A DNA stretch of 64,000 bases from Streptomyces sp. NBC_00287 (GTDB lineage Bacteria > Actinomycetota > Actinomycetes > Streptomycetales > Streptomycetaceae): the NCBI RefSeq assembly GCF_036173105.1, contig NZ_CP108053.1:1612001-1676000 (forward strand), written 5' to 3'. Shown piece after piece: positions 47,080 to 55,987 of the stretch. Made by a program: the position numbers and the translations under genes. Position 1 is the first letter of the stretch. Every line of letters begins with the position of its first letter. The notes below the pieces were generated by a model. That model had not been told where the DNA came from, ran no database searches, and worked only from the letters and a program-made list of their open reading frames with translations.

Positions 47080-48579
47080 TCACGCCACGAATGTCCGAGG
47101 CGCCTCCCCACCGCCCGTCCCCCCGCTCTCCACCAACCGTGCCGCGGCAGCCAGCCGTACCGCCGCCTCTTCCGCGACCGCACCGCCCACGGTGAACGGC
47201 AGCCGCACATACCCCTCGAAGGCGCCGTCGACCCCGAAGCGGGGCCCCGACGGCACCCGGACGCCGACCCGTTCCCCCGCTTCCGCGAGCCGCGAGCCGG
47301 AGAGGCCGCCCGTGCGGACCCAAAGGGTCAGCCCGCCCTTGGGGACCTCGAACTCCCACTCGGGCAGCTCCCGCCGCACCGCGCCGACCAGCGCCTCCCG
47401 GTTCTCACGGGCCTGCATCCGGCGCAGCTCGACGGCCTGCTCCCAACCCCCCGTGCTGAACAGCCAGTTCACGGCCAGCTGCTCCAACACCGGTGTCCCC
47501 AGGTCGGCGTAGGCGCGCGCGGCGACCAGGCTGCGGATCACATCGGGCGCCGCCCGTACCCACCCGATGCGCATCCCGGCCCAGAAGGCCTTGCTCGCCG
47601 AGCCGACGGTGATCACTGTGGCCCCGGCCGGATCGAAGGCGCACACGGGCCGCGGCATCGCGACATCCGGGTCCAGCCACAATTCGCTCATCGTCTCGTC
47701 GGCGACCAGCACCGTCCCCGCGGACCGTGCCGCCTCCACCAACTGCCGCCGCTGATCGTCGTCGGCGAGCGCACCGGTCGGATTGTGGAAGTCGGCGACG
47801 ACATAGGCCAGCCGCGGTGCCGCGTCGCGCAGCACCTGACGCCAGCGGTCCAGGTCCCAGCCGCTGAGCCCCTCGGCCATGGCGACGGGCACCAGCCGCG
47901 CGCCCGCCTCCCGCATCAACTGAAGGATGTTGGCGTAGGACGGCGACTCCACGGCGACCCGCTCGCCCCGCCCCGCGAAGAGATGACAGATGGCGTCGAT
48001 GGCGCCCATCGCCCCGGTCGTCACCATGATCTGCTCGGGCATGGTCGGGATCCCGCGCGCAGTGTACCGCTCGGCGATCATCGCGCGCAGGGCGGGCAGC
48101 CCGGCCGGATAGTCGCCGTGTGTGTGGGCGTACGGCGGCAGTTCCTCAAGGGCGCCCTGCACGGCCCGGGTGAGCCATGGCTCGGGCGCGGGAAGGGCCG
48201 CGCAGCCGAGGTCGATCACCGAGCCGAGGGCCTCGGGCGGCAGGGGTTCAAGGCCGCGCGCGGGAAGCGGATTTCCGGCCGGGACCGCGGTCCAGCTGCC
48301 GGCGCCACGTCGGGACTCCAGGAAGCCCTCGGCGCGCAGGGCCTCATAGGCCGCGGCGACCGTCGTACGGCTGACGGACAGGGAAAGCGCCAGTTCGCGC
48401 TCAGCGGGCAGCCGCGCCGCGACCGGCACCCGGCCCTCAAGGACCAGCAGGCGGATGCCGTCGGCGAGCGCGCGATAGGCGGGCGGGCGGCGCGTACCGG
48501 GGCCCGCCGGTCGGTCCTGCTGGGAGCTGAGCAGCCGGGCAAGTTGAGCCGGTCCCACCGCCGAGGTCCACTGCGCCAT
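47080..48579 (-). CDS. MocR-family regulator (GntR DNA-binding plus aminotransferase fold)
   Basis: A 499-residue regulator: N-terminal GntR winged helix (ALADGIRLLVLEGRVPVAARLPAERELALSLSVSRTTVAAAYEALRAEGFL) fused to a PLP-dependent aminotransferase fold with ADFHNPTG, VLVADETMSELWLD and the PLP-lysine region TVGSASKAFWAG (Lys). Such proteins sense PLP or amino compounds. ATG 48579 is chosen; the longer frame has no family similarity. Divergent from the YczE-type membrane protein, a common MocR partner, which it probably regulates. Confidence 0.9.
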   Translation of the reverse strand: MAQWTSAVGPAQLARLLSSQQDRPAGPGTRRPPAYRALADGIRLLVLEGRVPVAARLPAERELALSLSVSRTTVAAAYEALRAEGFLESRRGAGSWTAVPAGNPLPARGLEPLPPEALGSVIDLGCAALPAPEPWLTRAVQGALEELPPYAHTHGDYPAGLPALRAMIAERYTARGIPTMPEQIMVTTGAMGAIDAICHLFAGRGERVAVESPSYANILQLMREAGARLVPVAMAEGLSGWDLDRWRQVLRDAAPRLAYVVADFHNPTGALADDDQRRQLVEAARSAGTVLVADETMSELWLDPDVAMPRPVCAFDPAGATVITVGSASKAFWAGMRIGWVRAAPDVIRSLVAARAYADLGTPVLEQLAVNWLFSTGGWEQAVELRRMQARENREALVGAVRRELPEWEFEVPKGGLTLWVRTGGLSGSRLAEAGERVGVRVPSGPRFGVDGAFEGYVRLPFTVGGAVAEEAAVRLAAAARLVESGGTGGGEAPRTFVA

Positions 48580-48679
48580 GGAAATCAGTCCACCTTCCCC
48601 GAATTGGCCATGGATGGCCGTTCTCCTCAAGCCACAGGGTGTCATGACGCAGGCCACTACCACCACAGGGGGGACCCTC

Positions 48680-49333
48680 TTGTCCACGACAAGCCGTCTC
48701 GGGCGACGGTTGATCCAGCTGTATGTCGGTCTCGCGCTCTACGGCGCGAGCTCGGCCCTTCTCGTCGAGGCCGGCCTCGGCCTCGAACCCTGGAACGTGC
48801 TGCACCAGGGCCTTGCCGAGCTGACCGGTCTGACGATCGGCGTCGTGTCGATCATCGTGGGCGCCGCGGTACTGCTCCTGTGGATCCCGCTGCGCCAGCG
48901 GCCCGGCCTCGGCACCGTCTCCAATGTCTTCGTCGTCGGCATCGCCATGGACGGCACCCTGGCCGCCCTTCCCGAGGCGCACACCCTCGCCGTCCGGATA
49001 CCCCTTCTCGTCGCCGGCATCGTCCTCAACGGTGTGGCCACCGGCCTCTACATCGCCGCCCGCTTCGGACCGGGCCCGCGCGACGGCCTGATGACCGGAC
49101 TGCACCGGCGCACCGGCCGCTCGATCCGGCTGATGCGTACGGCCGTTGAGCTCGCGGTGGTCATCTCCGGCTTCCTCCTGGGCGGCACGATCGGTGTCGG
49201 CACCCTGCTGTACGCGCTGGCCATCGGCCCGCTCGCCCAGCTCTTCCTGCGCGTCTTCGCCGTCCCCGCGGCACCCGACGGCAGCACGGTCGTTGCCACC
49301 GGTCAACCCCGGCGCGCCATACTGCGACGGTGA
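48680..49333 (+). CDS. YczE/YitT-type membrane protein
   Basis: About 217 residues with five to six hydrophobic helices (LIQLYVGLALYGASSALLVEAGLGLEPWNVLHQG, TIGVVSIIVGAAVLLLWIPL, VELAVVISGFLLGGTIGVGTLLYALAIGPLAQL). The block LGLEPWNVLHQGLAE and GPGPRDGLMTGL are typical of YczE proteins often paired with MocR regulators. TTG 48680 is chosen for the GGGGGGA five bases upstream; ATG 48644 is an alternative. Overlaps the GDPD gene start by four bases. Transport substrate unknown. Confidence 0.8.
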   Translation: MSTTSRLGRRLIQLYVGLALYGASSALLVEAGLGLEPWNVLHQGLAELTGLTIGVVSIIVGAAVLLLWIPLRQRPGLGTVSNVFVVGIAMDGTLAALPEAHTLAVRIPLLVAGIVLNGVATGLYIAARFGPGPRDGLMTGLHRRTGRSIRLMRTAVELAVVISGFLLGGTIGVGTLLYALAIGPLAQLFLRVFAVPAAPDGSTVVATGQPRRAILRR

Positions 49334-50097
49334 GCACGCCGATACGCCACCCCTATCTCGACCATCCCGGTCCGATCCCCTTCGCCCACCGGGGCGGGGC
49401 GGCGGACGGCCTGGAGAACACCCTGCTGCAGTTCCGGCGCGCGGTGGACCTGGGCTACCGGTACCTGGAGACCGACATCCACGCCACCCGCGACGGCAAG
49501 CTGGTCGCCTTCCACGACTCGACGCTGGACCGGGTGACCGACGGGGCGGGCAGAATCTCCGACCTGCCCTGGGCGGACGTACGGCACGCGCGTGTGGCCG
49601 GTCAGGAGCCGGTGCCGCTGTTCGAGGAGCTCCTGGAGGCCTTCCCCGAGGCGCGCTGGAACGTCGACGTGAAGGCGGAGTCCGCGCTGCTGCCCTTCCT
49701 CGACCTGGTCGAACGCACCGGCACCTGGGACCGCATCTGCCTCGGCTCGTTCTCCGAGGCACGGGTCGTACGGGCCCAGCGGCTCGCCGGTCCTCAGCTG
49801 GCCACGTCGTACGGCACGCGCGGGGTGCTGAATCTGCGGCTGCGCTCCTGGGGGCTGCCCGCTGCGGTGCGCCGCTCGGCCGTCGCCGCGCAGGTGCCCG
49901 AGATGCAGTCCGGCATCCAGGTGGTCGACCACCGCTTCGTGCGCACCGCCCACGCGCACGGGCTCCAGGTGCATGTGTGGACGGTCAACGAGGAGGACCG
50001 TATGCACCGGCTTCTGGACCTGGGAGTCGATGGCATCATGACCGATCACATCGAGACATTGCGCAAGGTCATGGAGGACCGGGGCGTCTGGGTCTGA
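49330..50097 (+). CDS. Glycerophosphodiester phosphodiesterase
   Basis: A 255-residue GDPD-family enzyme that cleaves glycerophosphodiesters to sn-glycerol 3-phosphate and an alcohol. It has AHRGGAADGLENTLLQF (catalytic His and Arg), YLETDIHATRDGKLVAFHD (metal ligands Glu, Asp and second His) and WTVNEEDRMHRLLDLGVDGIMTDHI at the C-terminus. No signal peptide is seen, so probably cytoplasmic. GTGA overlap with the upstream membrane protein. Confidence 0.92.
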   Translation: MSTPIRHPYLDHPGPIPFAHRGGAADGLENTLLQFRRAVDLGYRYLETDIHATRDGKLVAFHDSTLDRVTDGAGRISDLPWADVRHARVAGQEPVPLFEELLEAFPEARWNVDVKAESALLPFLDLVERTGTWDRICLGSFSEARVVRAQRLAGPQLATSYGTRGVLNLRLRSWGLPAAVRRSAVAAQVPEMQSGIQVVDHRFVRTAHAHGLQVHVWTVNEEDRMHRLLDLGVDGIMTDHIETLRKVMEDRGVWV

Positions 50098-50140
50098 GAC
50101 CTCGACGGGCCGCGGCCCGGACGGGGAAGCGAGGGCGCGG

Positions 50141-51490
50141 GTGGACACCGGCACCATGGGGACGACGGCCGCCGAGGAGGCCGTGGGGCGGCGGCGCGAG
50201 CAGCGCGGCTGGTACGTCTACGACTGGGCGTGCTCCGTCTATTCGACGAGCGTGCTCACCGTGTTCCTCGGCCCCTATCTCACCTCGGTGGCTGAGGAGG
50301 CCGCCGACGCGGACGGCTTCGTCCACCCGCTCGGCATCCCGGTGCGCGCCGGCTCCTTCTTCGCCTACTCGGTGTCCCTGTCGGTGATCGCGGCCGTCCT
50401 GGTGATGCCCCTGGTGGGCGCCGCGGCCGACCGCAGCGGCCGGAAGAAGCCGCTGCTGGCGGCGGCCGCGTACACCGGGGCCGCGGCGACGACGGGCATG
50501 TTCTTCCTCGAGGGCGACCGCTATCTGCTCGGCGGCGCCCTGCTGATCGTCGCGAACGCGGCACTGTCCGTGTCGATGATGCTCTACAACTCCTATCTGC
50601 CGCAGATCGCCCCGCCCGAGGAGCGCGACGCGGTGTCCTCCCGGGGCTGGGCCTTCGGATACGCGGCGGGTGCCCTGGTGCTGATCGCGAACCTGGTCCT
50701 GTATCTCGCCCACGACTCCTTCGGCGTCTCGGAGACCACGGCCGTCCGCATCTGTCTGGCCTCGGCCGGTCTGTGGTGGGGCGCCTTCACCCTCGTACCC
50801 CTGCGCCGGCTGCGCGACCGCCGCTCCTCTCCCGGCAAGCGGGCGACCGCGCCCGGCTTCCGGCAGCTCGCGGCGACCGTCCGCGACATGCGCCGCCACC
50901 CGCTGACGCTCGCCTTCCTGCTGGCGTACCTCATCTACAACGACGGCATCCAGACGGTGATCTCCCAGGCCTCCATCTACGGCTCCGAGGAGCTGGGGCT
51001 CGGCCAGTCCACACTGATCGGCGCGGTGCTGCTGGTCCAGGTGCTGGCGGTGGCGGGGGCACTGCTGATGGGGCGGCTCGCGCGGACGTACGGCGCCAAG
51101 CGCACGATTCTGGGGTCGCTGGTTGCGTGGACGGTGACGCTGGCGGCGGGGTACTTCCTGCCGGCCGGGGCGCCGGTGTGGTTCTTCGTGCTGGCGGCCG
51201 GGATCGGGCTGGTGCTGGGCGGCAGCCAGGCCCTGTCGCGCTCCCTGTTCTCCCATCTCGTACCGCCGGGCAAGGAGGCCGAGTACTTCTCGGCGTACGA
51301 GATGAGCGACCGCGGGATGAGCTGGCTCGGCCCGCTGCTGTTCGGGCTCACCTACCAGCTGACCGGCAGCTATCGGGACGCGATCATCTCGCTGGTGGCC
51401 TTCTTCGTGCTCGGGTTCGTGCTGCTCGCGAGGGTCCCGGTGCGGCAGGCGATCAGCGACGCGGGCAACCCGGTTCCGGCAAGGATTTAG
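50141..51490 (+). CDS. MFS transporter of the UMF1/Atg22-like family
   Basis: A 449-residue transporter with about 12 helices. The N-terminal WYVYDWACSVYSTSVLTVFLGPYL is the hallmark of the UMF1/Atg22 group; AAADRSGRKKPLLAAAAY is the loop between helices 2 and 3. The substrate is unknown. GTG 50141 is preceded by GAGGG. It ends in a probable hairpin terminator before the rbpA promoter region. Confidence 0.88.
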   Translation: MDTGTMGTTAAEEAVGRRREQRGWYVYDWACSVYSTSVLTVFLGPYLTSVAEEAADADGFVHPLGIPVRAGSFFAYSVSLSVIAAVLVMPLVGAAADRSGRKKPLLAAAAYTGAAATTGMFFLEGDRYLLGGALLIVANAALSVSMMLYNSYLPQIAPPEERDAVSSRGWAFGYAAGALVLIANLVLYLAHDSFGVSETTAVRICLASAGLWWGAFTLVPLRRLRDRRSSPGKRATAPGFRQLAATVRDMRRHPLTLAFLLAYLIYNDGIQTVISQASIYGSEELGLGQSTLIGAVLLVQVLAVAGALLMGRLARTYGAKRTILGSLVAWTVTLAAGYFLPAGAPVWFFVLAAGIGLVLGGSQALSRSLFSHLVPPGKEAEYFSAYEMSDRGMSWLGPLLFGLTYQLTGSYRDAIISLVAFFVLGFVLLARVPVRQAISDAGNPVPARI

Positions 51491-51514
51491 CGTTCGACGC
51501 GAAAGGGCTGTAGT

Positions 51515-51540
51515 GTACGCGTTTGGCCTGCCAGGCGTAC
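51515..51540. terminator. Probable hairpin terminator after the UMF1 transporter
   Basis: GTACGC (51515-51520) pairs with GCGTAC (51535-51540), and TGGC with GCCA continue the stem after small bulges. No T-run. It starts 25 bases after the transporter stop. Confidence 0.5.
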
Positions 51541-51576
51541 CGTTACTGCGCGTCAAAGATATCGAAACGCTGGGTG

Positions 51577-51594
51577 ACATCTGCTAGCAGATGT
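51577..51594. promoter_or_regulatory. Perfect 18-bp palindrome upstream of rbpA
   Basis: ACATCTGCTAGCAGATGT at 51577-51594 is a perfect palindrome, only half GC in a genome of about 70 percent GC. It sits 64 bases upstream of the SigR promoter -35. A dimeric regulator site is more likely than a terminator because there is no loop. Confidence 0.5.
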
Positions 51595-51657
51595 GACAAA
51601 CCGGGCGCCGGTGGGTACAACAAGGGGCGGCTACGACGGCGACGCATGACCCGGAAC

Positions 51658-51684
51658 GGGAATCTTTACCGCCGACCGGACGTT
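51658..51684 (+). promoter_or_regulatory. SigR-dependent promoter of rbpA
   Basis: GGGAAT (51658-51663) is followed by exactly 18 bases and GTT (51682-51684), a full match to the Streptomyces SigR consensus GGGAAT-N18-GTT. It lies about 60 bases before the rbpA start. rbpA is an established SigR target in S. coelicolor, induced by disulfide stress. Confidence 0.88.
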
Positions 51685-51745
51685 GACCGGATGACGACGA
51701 CAGCGACACCTGTCCTGTGGGCGACAAGCCCGGGAGGCACGATTC

Positions 51746-52120
51746 ATGAGTGAGCGAGCTCTTCGCGGCACGCGCCTCGTGGTGACCAGCTACGAGACGG
51801 ACCGCGGCATCGACCTGGCCCCGCGCCAGGCCGTGGAGTACGCATGCGAGAAGGGGCACCGCTTCGAGATGCCCTTCTCGGTCGAGGCGGAGATTCCGCC
51901 GGAGTGGGAGTGCAAGGTCTGCGGGGCCCAGGCACTCCTCGTAGACGGCGACGGCCCTGAGGAGAAGAAGGCCAAGCCCGCGCGTACGCATTGGGACATG
52001 CTGATGGAGCGGCGCACCCGCGAGGAGCTCGAAGAGGTCCTCGAGGAGCGCCTGGCCGTTCTGCGTTCCGGCGCGATGAACATCGCGGTCCACCCCAGGG
52101 ACAGCCGCAAGTCGGCCTAG
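51746..52120 (+). CDS. rbpA: RNA polymerase-binding protein RbpA
   Basis: A 124-residue actinobacterial transcription factor that binds RNA polymerase and the principal sigma factor and stabilises open complexes; it also affects rifampicin tolerance. Zinc ligands Cys34, His38, Cys56 and Cys59 are present (CEKGHRF, CKVCG). The C-terminal sigma-interacting helix is HWDMLMERRTREELEEVLEERLAVLR. Full length. GGGAGG precedes the ATG. Transcribed from the SigR promoter at 51658 and ended by a strong terminator at 52157. Confidence 0.97.
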   Translation: MSERALRGTRLVVTSYETDRGIDLAPRQAVEYACEKGHRFEMPFSVEAEIPPEWECKVCGAQALLVDGDGPEEKKAKPARTHWDMLMERRTREELEEVLEERLAVLRSGAMNIAVHPRDSRKSA

Positions 52121-52156
52121 TCCCACCGGGGTCCGGAACCCCGATACAGCACAACA

Positions 52157-52198
52157 CCGAGGGCGCCGTACGTTCTGCGTACGGCGCCCTCGGTTTTT
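52157..52198 (+). terminator. Strong rho-independent terminator of rbpA
   Basis: Perfect 16-bp arms (52157-52172 and 52178-52193) around a TTCTG loop, followed by TTTTT. It is 36 bases after the rbpA stop and in the gap to the convergent fxsA gene. Confidence 0.95.
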
Positions 52199-52210
52199 CG
52201 CATGCCCGGC

Positions 52211-52768
52211 TCAGTGCGTCAGCGGCGGGCGCGGTCCCTCGGGGGTGTCCCCGGGCTCGTCCCTGATGACCTCGCCCTGGACGACCTTGCCGTCGGGCCG
52301 GTGCATACGAGCCTGCTGGAAGGCGTCACCCAGGGAGCCGGGACCGGCCTGGCGGAGCTTGCGGTCGAAGGTGCGCTCCGCATACCGCCCGAGGGCCTTC
52401 TGCACCGGCGGGATCAGCAGGAGCAGACCGACCGCGTCCGAGATCAGACCGGGCAGCATCAGCAGCAGACCGCCGAGCATCATCAGGCCGTTGCCGCCGC
52501 CGGAGGGGGCCGGGGTGCCGCCCCGCTGCAACGCCTCGTTGAGGTTCTGGAACGCGCGCCTGCCGGCCCGCTTGATGACCACGGTGCCGAGCACCAGGCC
52601 GGCGAGCAGCAGCAGAAAGACGGTGAGGCCGCCCGCGGCGCCCGCGACCACGGTGAGCAGCCAGATCTCCAGCACCAGCCAGGCGGCGATGCCCAGCGGC
52701 AGGAAGGTGCGCAGCCGGGAGCGCCGGGGCCGGGCGGGATGCGTGGGAGTCGGTGCGCCAGTCGTCAT
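52211..52768 (-). CDS. fxsA: FxsA-family membrane protein
   Basis: A 185-residue FxsA-type membrane protein. Two or three hydrophobic helices (LRTFLPLGIAAWLVLEIWLLTVVAGAAGGLTVFLLLLAG and MMLGGLLLMLPGLISDAVGLLLLIPP) lie between a short N-terminal arm and a cytoplasmic tail. The PGLISDAVGLLLLIPPVQ motif is diagnostic for the family, which in E. coli is linked to exclusion of phage T7 by F plasmids; its role in actinobacteria is unknown. Confidence 0.92.
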   Translation of the reverse strand: MTTGAPTPTHPARPRRSRLRTFLPLGIAAWLVLEIWLLTVVAGAAGGLTVFLLLLAGLVLGTVVIKRAGRRAFQNLNEALQRGGTPAPSGGGNGLMMLGGLLLMLPGLISDAVGLLLLIPPVQKALGRYAERTFDRKLRQAGPGSLGDAFQQARMHRPDGKVVQGEVIRDEPGDTPEGPRPPLTH

Positions 52769-52839
52769 GCGTCCAGTGTGCCTGGCCGCGGCTCAGTGCG
52801 GGATAAGGGGACGATCAACGGGGCCTGTGGGCCGTAGGG

Positions 52840-53640
52840 CTACGGCCGTGGCGGCTTGGTGCGGTCCAGGAGCTTGCCGACCCGCTCCTTGGCGCCCCAG
52901 GTCGTGACCCGCCACAGGGCCTCCACGAGGATGTCGCGGCTCATCTTGGAGTCGCCGTGCTCGCGTTCGACGAAGGTGATGGGCACCTCGACGACGTGGA
53001 AACCGGCCTTGACCGCGCGGCGGGCGAGGTCGACCTGGAAGCAGTAGCCCTGGGAGGCGACGTCGTCGAGGCCGAGGCCCTCCAGGGTCTCGCGGCGGAA
53101 GGCGCGGTAGCCGCCGGTGATGTCGCGCAGCGGCAGATCCAGTGCGACCCGGGAGTACAGGCTGCCGCCGCGGGAGATGAACTCACGGCTCTTGGGCCAG
53201 TTCACGACCCGGCCGCCGGGCACCCAGCGGGATCCCAGGACCAGGTCGGCGCCCTTGAGCGCGGTGAGCAGCCGGGGCAGTTCCTCCGGCCGGTGGGAGC
53301 CGTCTGCGTCCATTTCGACCAGGACGCCGTAGCCGTGCTCCAGGCCCCAGCGGAAGCCCGCGAGGTAGGCGGCGCCGAGGCCCTCCTTGCCCTTGCGGTG
53401 CAGCACCTGGACCTGATCGTCCTCGGCGGCCAGCTCGTCGGCGAGCTTGCCGGTGCCGTCGGGGCTGTTGTCGTCGGCCACGAGGATGTGCGCCTCGGGT
53501 ACGGCCGAGCGCACCCGGCCGACGATCGCCTTGATGTTCTCCGCCTCGTTGTAGGTCGGAATGATCACCAACGCGGTGCCGAGCGGACCGAACCGCCTCC
53601 CCGAGGCCTCGGTCTCACGGATCCCGTCGCCGTCGTTCAC
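52840..53640 (-). CDS. ppm: Polyprenol monophosphomannose synthase
   Basis: A 266-residue GT2 glycosyltransferase that moves mannose from GDP-mannose to polyprenyl phosphate, supplying protein O-mannosylation and lipoglycan assembly. Motifs: VIIPTYNEAENIKAIV, VADDNSPDGTGK, EMDADGSHRPE (metal-binding Asp) and YRAFRRETLEGL. No C-terminal membrane helices, as for class III dolichol-P-mannose synthases. It does not carry the N-acyltransferase domain fused in mycobacterial Ppm1. GTG 53640 is the start. Confidence 0.95.
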   Translation of the reverse strand: MNDGDGIRETEASGRRFGPLGTALVIIPTYNEAENIKAIVGRVRSAVPEAHILVADDNSPDGTGKLADELAAEDDQVQVLHRKGKEGLGAAYLAGFRWGLEHGYGVLVEMDADGSHRPEELPRLLTALKGADLVLGSRWVPGGRVVNWPKSREFISRGGSLYSRVALDLPLRDITGGYRAFRRETLEGLGLDDVASQGYCFQVDLARRAVKAGFHVVEVPITFVEREHGDSKMSRDILVEALWRVTTWGAKERVGKLLDRTKPPRP

Positions 53641-54188
53641 TGCTGCCCCTTCGTGTGCGTCCGCAGAAGGTCCACCTTAGTGGGCGCGGCCTGCGATTAC
53701 GTGACATCACGTTCGTATGGTGGTGTCGATTGCACAAGAGCGGGGTAGCCATCTGCTTTTCGGATCATGCACGCGCCCTGCGGATGGGGGCCCGGCGCCC
53801 TTCGGGCCGACCTGGGGCCCGCTGGCTGCGGGTCGACCGAAAGCCGTTGTCTACTGAGCGCCCGGGCCCCACCCGGGTCACACCTCCCCGACCGGCCGGA
53901 ACGTTCCCTCGTCGTGGCGTGGGCGCTGAGCCTGGCTCCCAGTGGCGGTGCCCCGGTGCGGGACACCGTCCCTGACCCAGCGGCGTTGCGACGAGTTCCC
54001 GGAACGTTCACGCATTCCTGGTCGGGCGTCCGGTGGTGGACTCGGCCGAACCTACCGGCCCCCCGCCATCGGCTGTCAACAGCCGTTTGACCTGCGGATC
54101 TCTGCTCAACGCCCTGGTCAGCGCGTGGGAATGCGCAGGTCGCGCGACGGGGCGGCGGGCACAATCGGCGGCACGCCACCCCGGGAGA
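53641..54188. other. 548-bp gene-free region
   Basis: Open frames exist on both strands here, but their predicted proteins are Arg/Pro/Gly-rich with no family likeness and no ribosome binding sites, so I call no gene. It lies upstream of ppm and downstream of the amidohydrolase. A GC-rich self-complementary run at about 53785-53815 (GGGGGCCC, GGGCCGACC, GGGGCCC) could fold into a hairpin. Confidence 0.55.
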
Positions 54189-55793
54189 TCACTCGCCCGG
54201 CCGTACGAACACCGTCCGTCCACCGACCACCGTGCGCAGACAGACGGGCAGGTCACGGCCCGGGGTGAGATCGGGGAGACCGGGAGTGCCGGAGCGCGGG
54301 TCGGTGGACCAGCGGGCGACCCGGTCGTCCGGGGCCTGGACCACGAGTTCGTCGGTGCGCCACACGGCGTAGTCGGCGGGCGCGCCGGGGACCAGGACGC
54401 CCGCGTCGTCCCGCCCGATCGCGCGCCAGCCGCCCCGCGTGTGGGCCGTGAACGCGGCGCGTACCGAGATCCGGTGCTCGGGCGTGCGGTGGAAGGCGGC
54501 GGCGCGGACCGTGCCCCAGGGGTCCAGGGGCGTCACCGGGCTGTCGGAGCCGAAGGCGAGCGGGACACCGGCCCGCAGCAGGGCCGCGAAGGGGTTCAGG
54601 GAGCGGGCCCGTTCGGCGCCCAGGCGAGCGGTGTACATGCCGTCCTCGCCGCCCCACAGTGCGTCGAAGGCGGGCTGGACGGAGGCGGTCAGGCCGAACT
54701 CGGCGAAGGCGGCGATCGTCTCGGGGGTGAGCATCTCGGCGTGCTCGATCCGGTGCCGGGCGGCGCGGACACGGGCGAGGCCGACCTTCTCGGCGGCGGC
54801 GCGCACGCCCTCGACGACGGCGGTCACGGCGGCGTCGCCGATCGCGTGGAAGCCGGCCTGGAGGCCCGCCTCGGTGCAGGCGGCGACATGGGCGGCGACG
54901 GCGGCAGCGTCCAGGTAGGCGAGGCCGGTGTGCTCGGCGTCGGCGTACGGCCGGTGCAGACAGGCGGTGTGCGAGCCGAGGGCGCCGTCGATGAAGAGGT
55001 CGCCCGCGGCGCCGGCCGCGCCGAGCTCCCGCGCCTTTTCGACATCCTGCTCGGCCCAGTATCCGACGACCCGGGGTCCGGCCTCCTCGGCGGCGAGCCG
55101 GAGCAGGCCGGTGAAGTCGTCCTCGGAGGAGATCTCCGGGCCCGCGCACTCGTGGAGGGAGCCGATGCCGAGGGAGGCGGCGTGGACGAGGGCGGCCCGC
55201 TGGGCCTCGATGCGCTGAGCCGGCGTCACCGCGCCGAGCGCGGCGGCGCGTACGGCGTGGTGGGCGTCGGCGGTGAGCGGGCCGTCGATCCGGCCCAGGG
55301 ACGCCATGTCGAGCAGGGCCGTCGTCACGACCGCCGAGTGGACGTCGATACGGGACAGATACAGGGGCCGTCCACCGGTGGCCGCGTCCAGCTCGGCCCG
55401 GGTCGGCGGGCGGCCGCCGGGCCAGCGGGCGGAGTCCCAGCCGTGGCCCAGAAGGACGCGATCGTTCGGGCGGGCGGCGGCGAAGTCCCGTACGAGATCG
55501 AGGGCCGCCTCCAGGGAGGGGGCGGCGGACAGGTCGAGGCCGGTCAGGGCGAGGCCCGTGGCGGTGGTGTGCACATGGGCGTCGGTGAAGGCCGGGGTGA
55601 CGAGCGCGCCGTCCAGGTCCACGACCTCGTCCACGCCGTCCGCGAAGGCGTCCGCGGCGCCTTCCGATCCGACCCAGGCGACCTGGCCGCGCTCGACGAC
55701 CATCGCGGTGGCGAACGGGTCGGCGGGGCTGTGGACTTCCCCCCGGCGGAGCAGGACGGTGTTCGACTCGGACTCGGCGGTGCGCTCACTCAT
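54189..55793 (-). CDS. Amidohydrolase family protein (YtcJ-like)
   Basis: A 534-residue metal-dependent amidohydrolase. TDAHVHTT gives the HxH at residues 73 and 75, GFHAIGDAAV and RHRIEHAEM carry the later metal-binding His residues, and FGSDSPVTPLDP the catalytic Asp. The composite fold and the VIVERGQVAWVG-like N-terminus fit the YtcJ group. Cytoplasmic. ATG 55793; a longer frame to 56567 is antisense-like and rejected. The substrate is unknown. The Lrp-type regulator 194 bases upstream on the same strand may control it. Confidence 0.9.
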   Translation of the reverse strand: MSERTAESESNTVLLRRGEVHSPADPFATAMVVERGQVAWVGSEGAADAFADGVDEVVDLDGALVTPAFTDAHVHTTATGLALTGLDLSAAPSLEAALDLVRDFAAARPNDRVLLGHGWDSARWPGGRPPTRAELDAATGGRPLYLSRIDVHSAVVTTALLDMASLGRIDGPLTADAHHAVRAAALGAVTPAQRIEAQRAALVHAASLGIGSLHECAGPEISSEDDFTGLLRLAAEEAGPRVVGYWAEQDVEKARELGAAGAAGDLFIDGALGSHTACLHRPYADAEHTGLAYLDAAAVAAHVAACTEAGLQAGFHAIGDAAVTAVVEGVRAAAEKVGLARVRAARHRIEHAEMLTPETIAAFAEFGLTASVQPAFDALWGGEDGMYTARLGAERARSLNPFAALLRAGVPLAFGSDSPVTPLDPWGTVRAAAFHRTPEHRISVRAAFTAHTRGGWRAIGRDDAGVLVPGAPADYAVWRTDELVVQAPDDRVARWSTDPRSGTPGLPDLTPGRDLPVCLRTVVGGRTVFVRPGE

Positions 55794-55987
55794 GGGGAAC
55801 AGTCTCCCGCCTCGCCCCGGCCGCCCGGCACCCAGGTGGGGTCGGAGACGCGGCGGGGCGTGCTTCGTACGGCGTCGAGGGCGGTGACCCGGGCCCGGCG
55901 TGCGCTCCGCCGTCCGCGTGCGCGCAGCGACCGGTCGCGCTCCATGGGAGACAGCGCCTGCTCTGCCCAGGCGGCACGCAAGTCGGC

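Noticed and set aside
53697..54179. Minus-strand 160-codon frame between ppm and the amidohydrolase
   Set aside because: No ribosome binding site, Arg/Pro-rich random composition, overlapped by equal frames on the other strand.
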